64,000 nt of DNA from Thiemannella venezuelensis. GTDB taxonomy: Bacteria; Actinomycetota; Actinomycetes; Streptosporangiales; Streptosporangiaceae. The notes below the pieces were generated by a model. The model worked only from the letters and a program-made list of their open reading frames with translations. It did no database searches and was not told the DNA's origin. Location of the stretch: contig NZ_JACHJJ010000008.1 of the NCBI RefSeq assembly GCF_014203605.1, positions 62,001 through 126,000 of the forward strand, in the 5' to 3' direction. The translations under genes and the position numbers were made by a program. This document shows positions 63,654-64,000 of the stretch, in pieces. Every line of letters begins with the position of its first letter. The first letter of the stretch is position 1.

Positions 63654-64000
63654 GCCGCGACGGCCGTCTCGGCGCGGCGGCGCGGCATGACCCGCGCGAG
63701 CAGCATGACGCTCCCCCCGAACATCAGCACGCCGACCGGCACGTGCAGCGTCTTCAGGTGCATGACGCCGAACGCCATCTCGGCCAGCGTGCCGATCAGC
63801 AGTCCGGCGGCGGGGGCGACGGTGCGCGCCGGACCGCCGCCCGGCCGCCACACCAGGATCGCGGCGGCCAGGTGCAGCAACCCGGCTGCGAGTACGGCGA
63901 CCGCCGAGATCCCGTGCACCGTCCGCCCGCCGGGTGAGGAGAGCAGCAGCCCGGCGGTGACCGCCTGGATCAGGATCATGGCCGCCTGCAGGGCGATCGC
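63650..64000 (-). CDS. Small multi-pass membrane protein, 5' end outside window
   Basis: The frame is open to the window edge (at least 116 residues); an in-frame ATG at 63979 may be internal, because coding-like AIALQAA precedes it. It has four hydrophobic helices with His in RTVHGISAVAVLAAGLLHLAAAILVW and FGVMHLKTLHVPVGVLMFG. Coupled to the multicopper oxidase, it may supply or anchor copper or electron functions (inference). Confidence 0.7.
   Translation of the reverse strand, partial: AIALQAAMILIQAVTAGLLLSSPGGRTVHGISAVAVLAAGLLHLAAAILVWRPGGGPARTVAPAAGLLIGTLAEMAFGVMHLKTLHVPVGVLMFGGSVMLLARVMPRRRAETAVAA

Overview
The window is very GC-rich (third codon positions almost all G or C) with GTG starts and ATGA/GTGA gene overlaps. 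Together with two-component, LacI, TetR and molybdate genes of actinobacterial type, an FxSxx-COOH peptide system and many secreted glycoside hydrolases with F5/8-type carbohydrate modules, this points to a filamentous actinomycete, most likely in or near the Streptosporangiaceae. This is inference from gene content; there is no rRNA or other marker gene. No tRNA, rRNA, CRISPR array, IS element or phage gene was recognised.

Layout. 0-2.6 kb: end of a sugar ABC importer (two permeases) and a GH43 beta-xylosidase. 2.7-4.7 kb: a membrane GGDEF protein and a SUKH-like protein. 4.8-14.8 kb: a lipid-oxidation locus. It has a GMC (cholesterol-oxidase-type) oxidoreductase, divergent from an operon of alpha/beta hydrolase, acetoacetate-decarboxylase-like protein, patatin, small membrane protein and alpha-dioxygenase-like haem peroxidase. 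A TetR regulator and an FAD monooxygenase follow, sharing three palindromic operators. 14.8-22.2 kb: a secreted-type trypsin/DNA-RNA nuclease fusion, a small four-cysteine secreted protein, a two-component system with a PepSY protein, and a membrane protein. 22.2-25.3 kb: modABC with a HTH/TOBE regulator.

25.4-37.2 kb is the most unusual part. It encodes a 50-residue FxSxx-COOH precursor (ending F-Q-S-A-L), its radical SAM maturase FxsB, the HEXXH protein and the NB-ARC/TPR protein FxsT. Next to these lie a second STAND-type NTPase with TPR-like repeats, an MFS exporter and a membrane-anchored KAP NTPase fused to a second P-loop NTPase. This couples a cyclophane RiPP to several signalling NTPases of the kind found in conflict and defence systems.

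37.3-44.6 kb holds a LamG-like secreted protein, a 7TM-PAS-GGDEF protein and a second RiPP operon. That operon has a 45-residue double-glycine precursor, a graspetide-type ATP-grasp ligase, a PpiC-related maturation protein, a 61-residue HlyD-like membrane stub and a peptidase-C39 ABC exporter.

44.7-61.7 kb is a beta-glucan utilisation regulon. Secreted enzymes (beta-helix GH55-like, GH16-GH2-like, DUF1996), cytoplasmic GH3 and GH1 beta-glucosidases and an oligosaccharide ABC importer (no ATPase gene nearby) sit with a LacI regulator. The same GGAGAGCGCTCTCC palindrome lies upstream of five of these transcription units. The window closes with a Tat-exported multicopper oxidase and the end of a small membrane protein.
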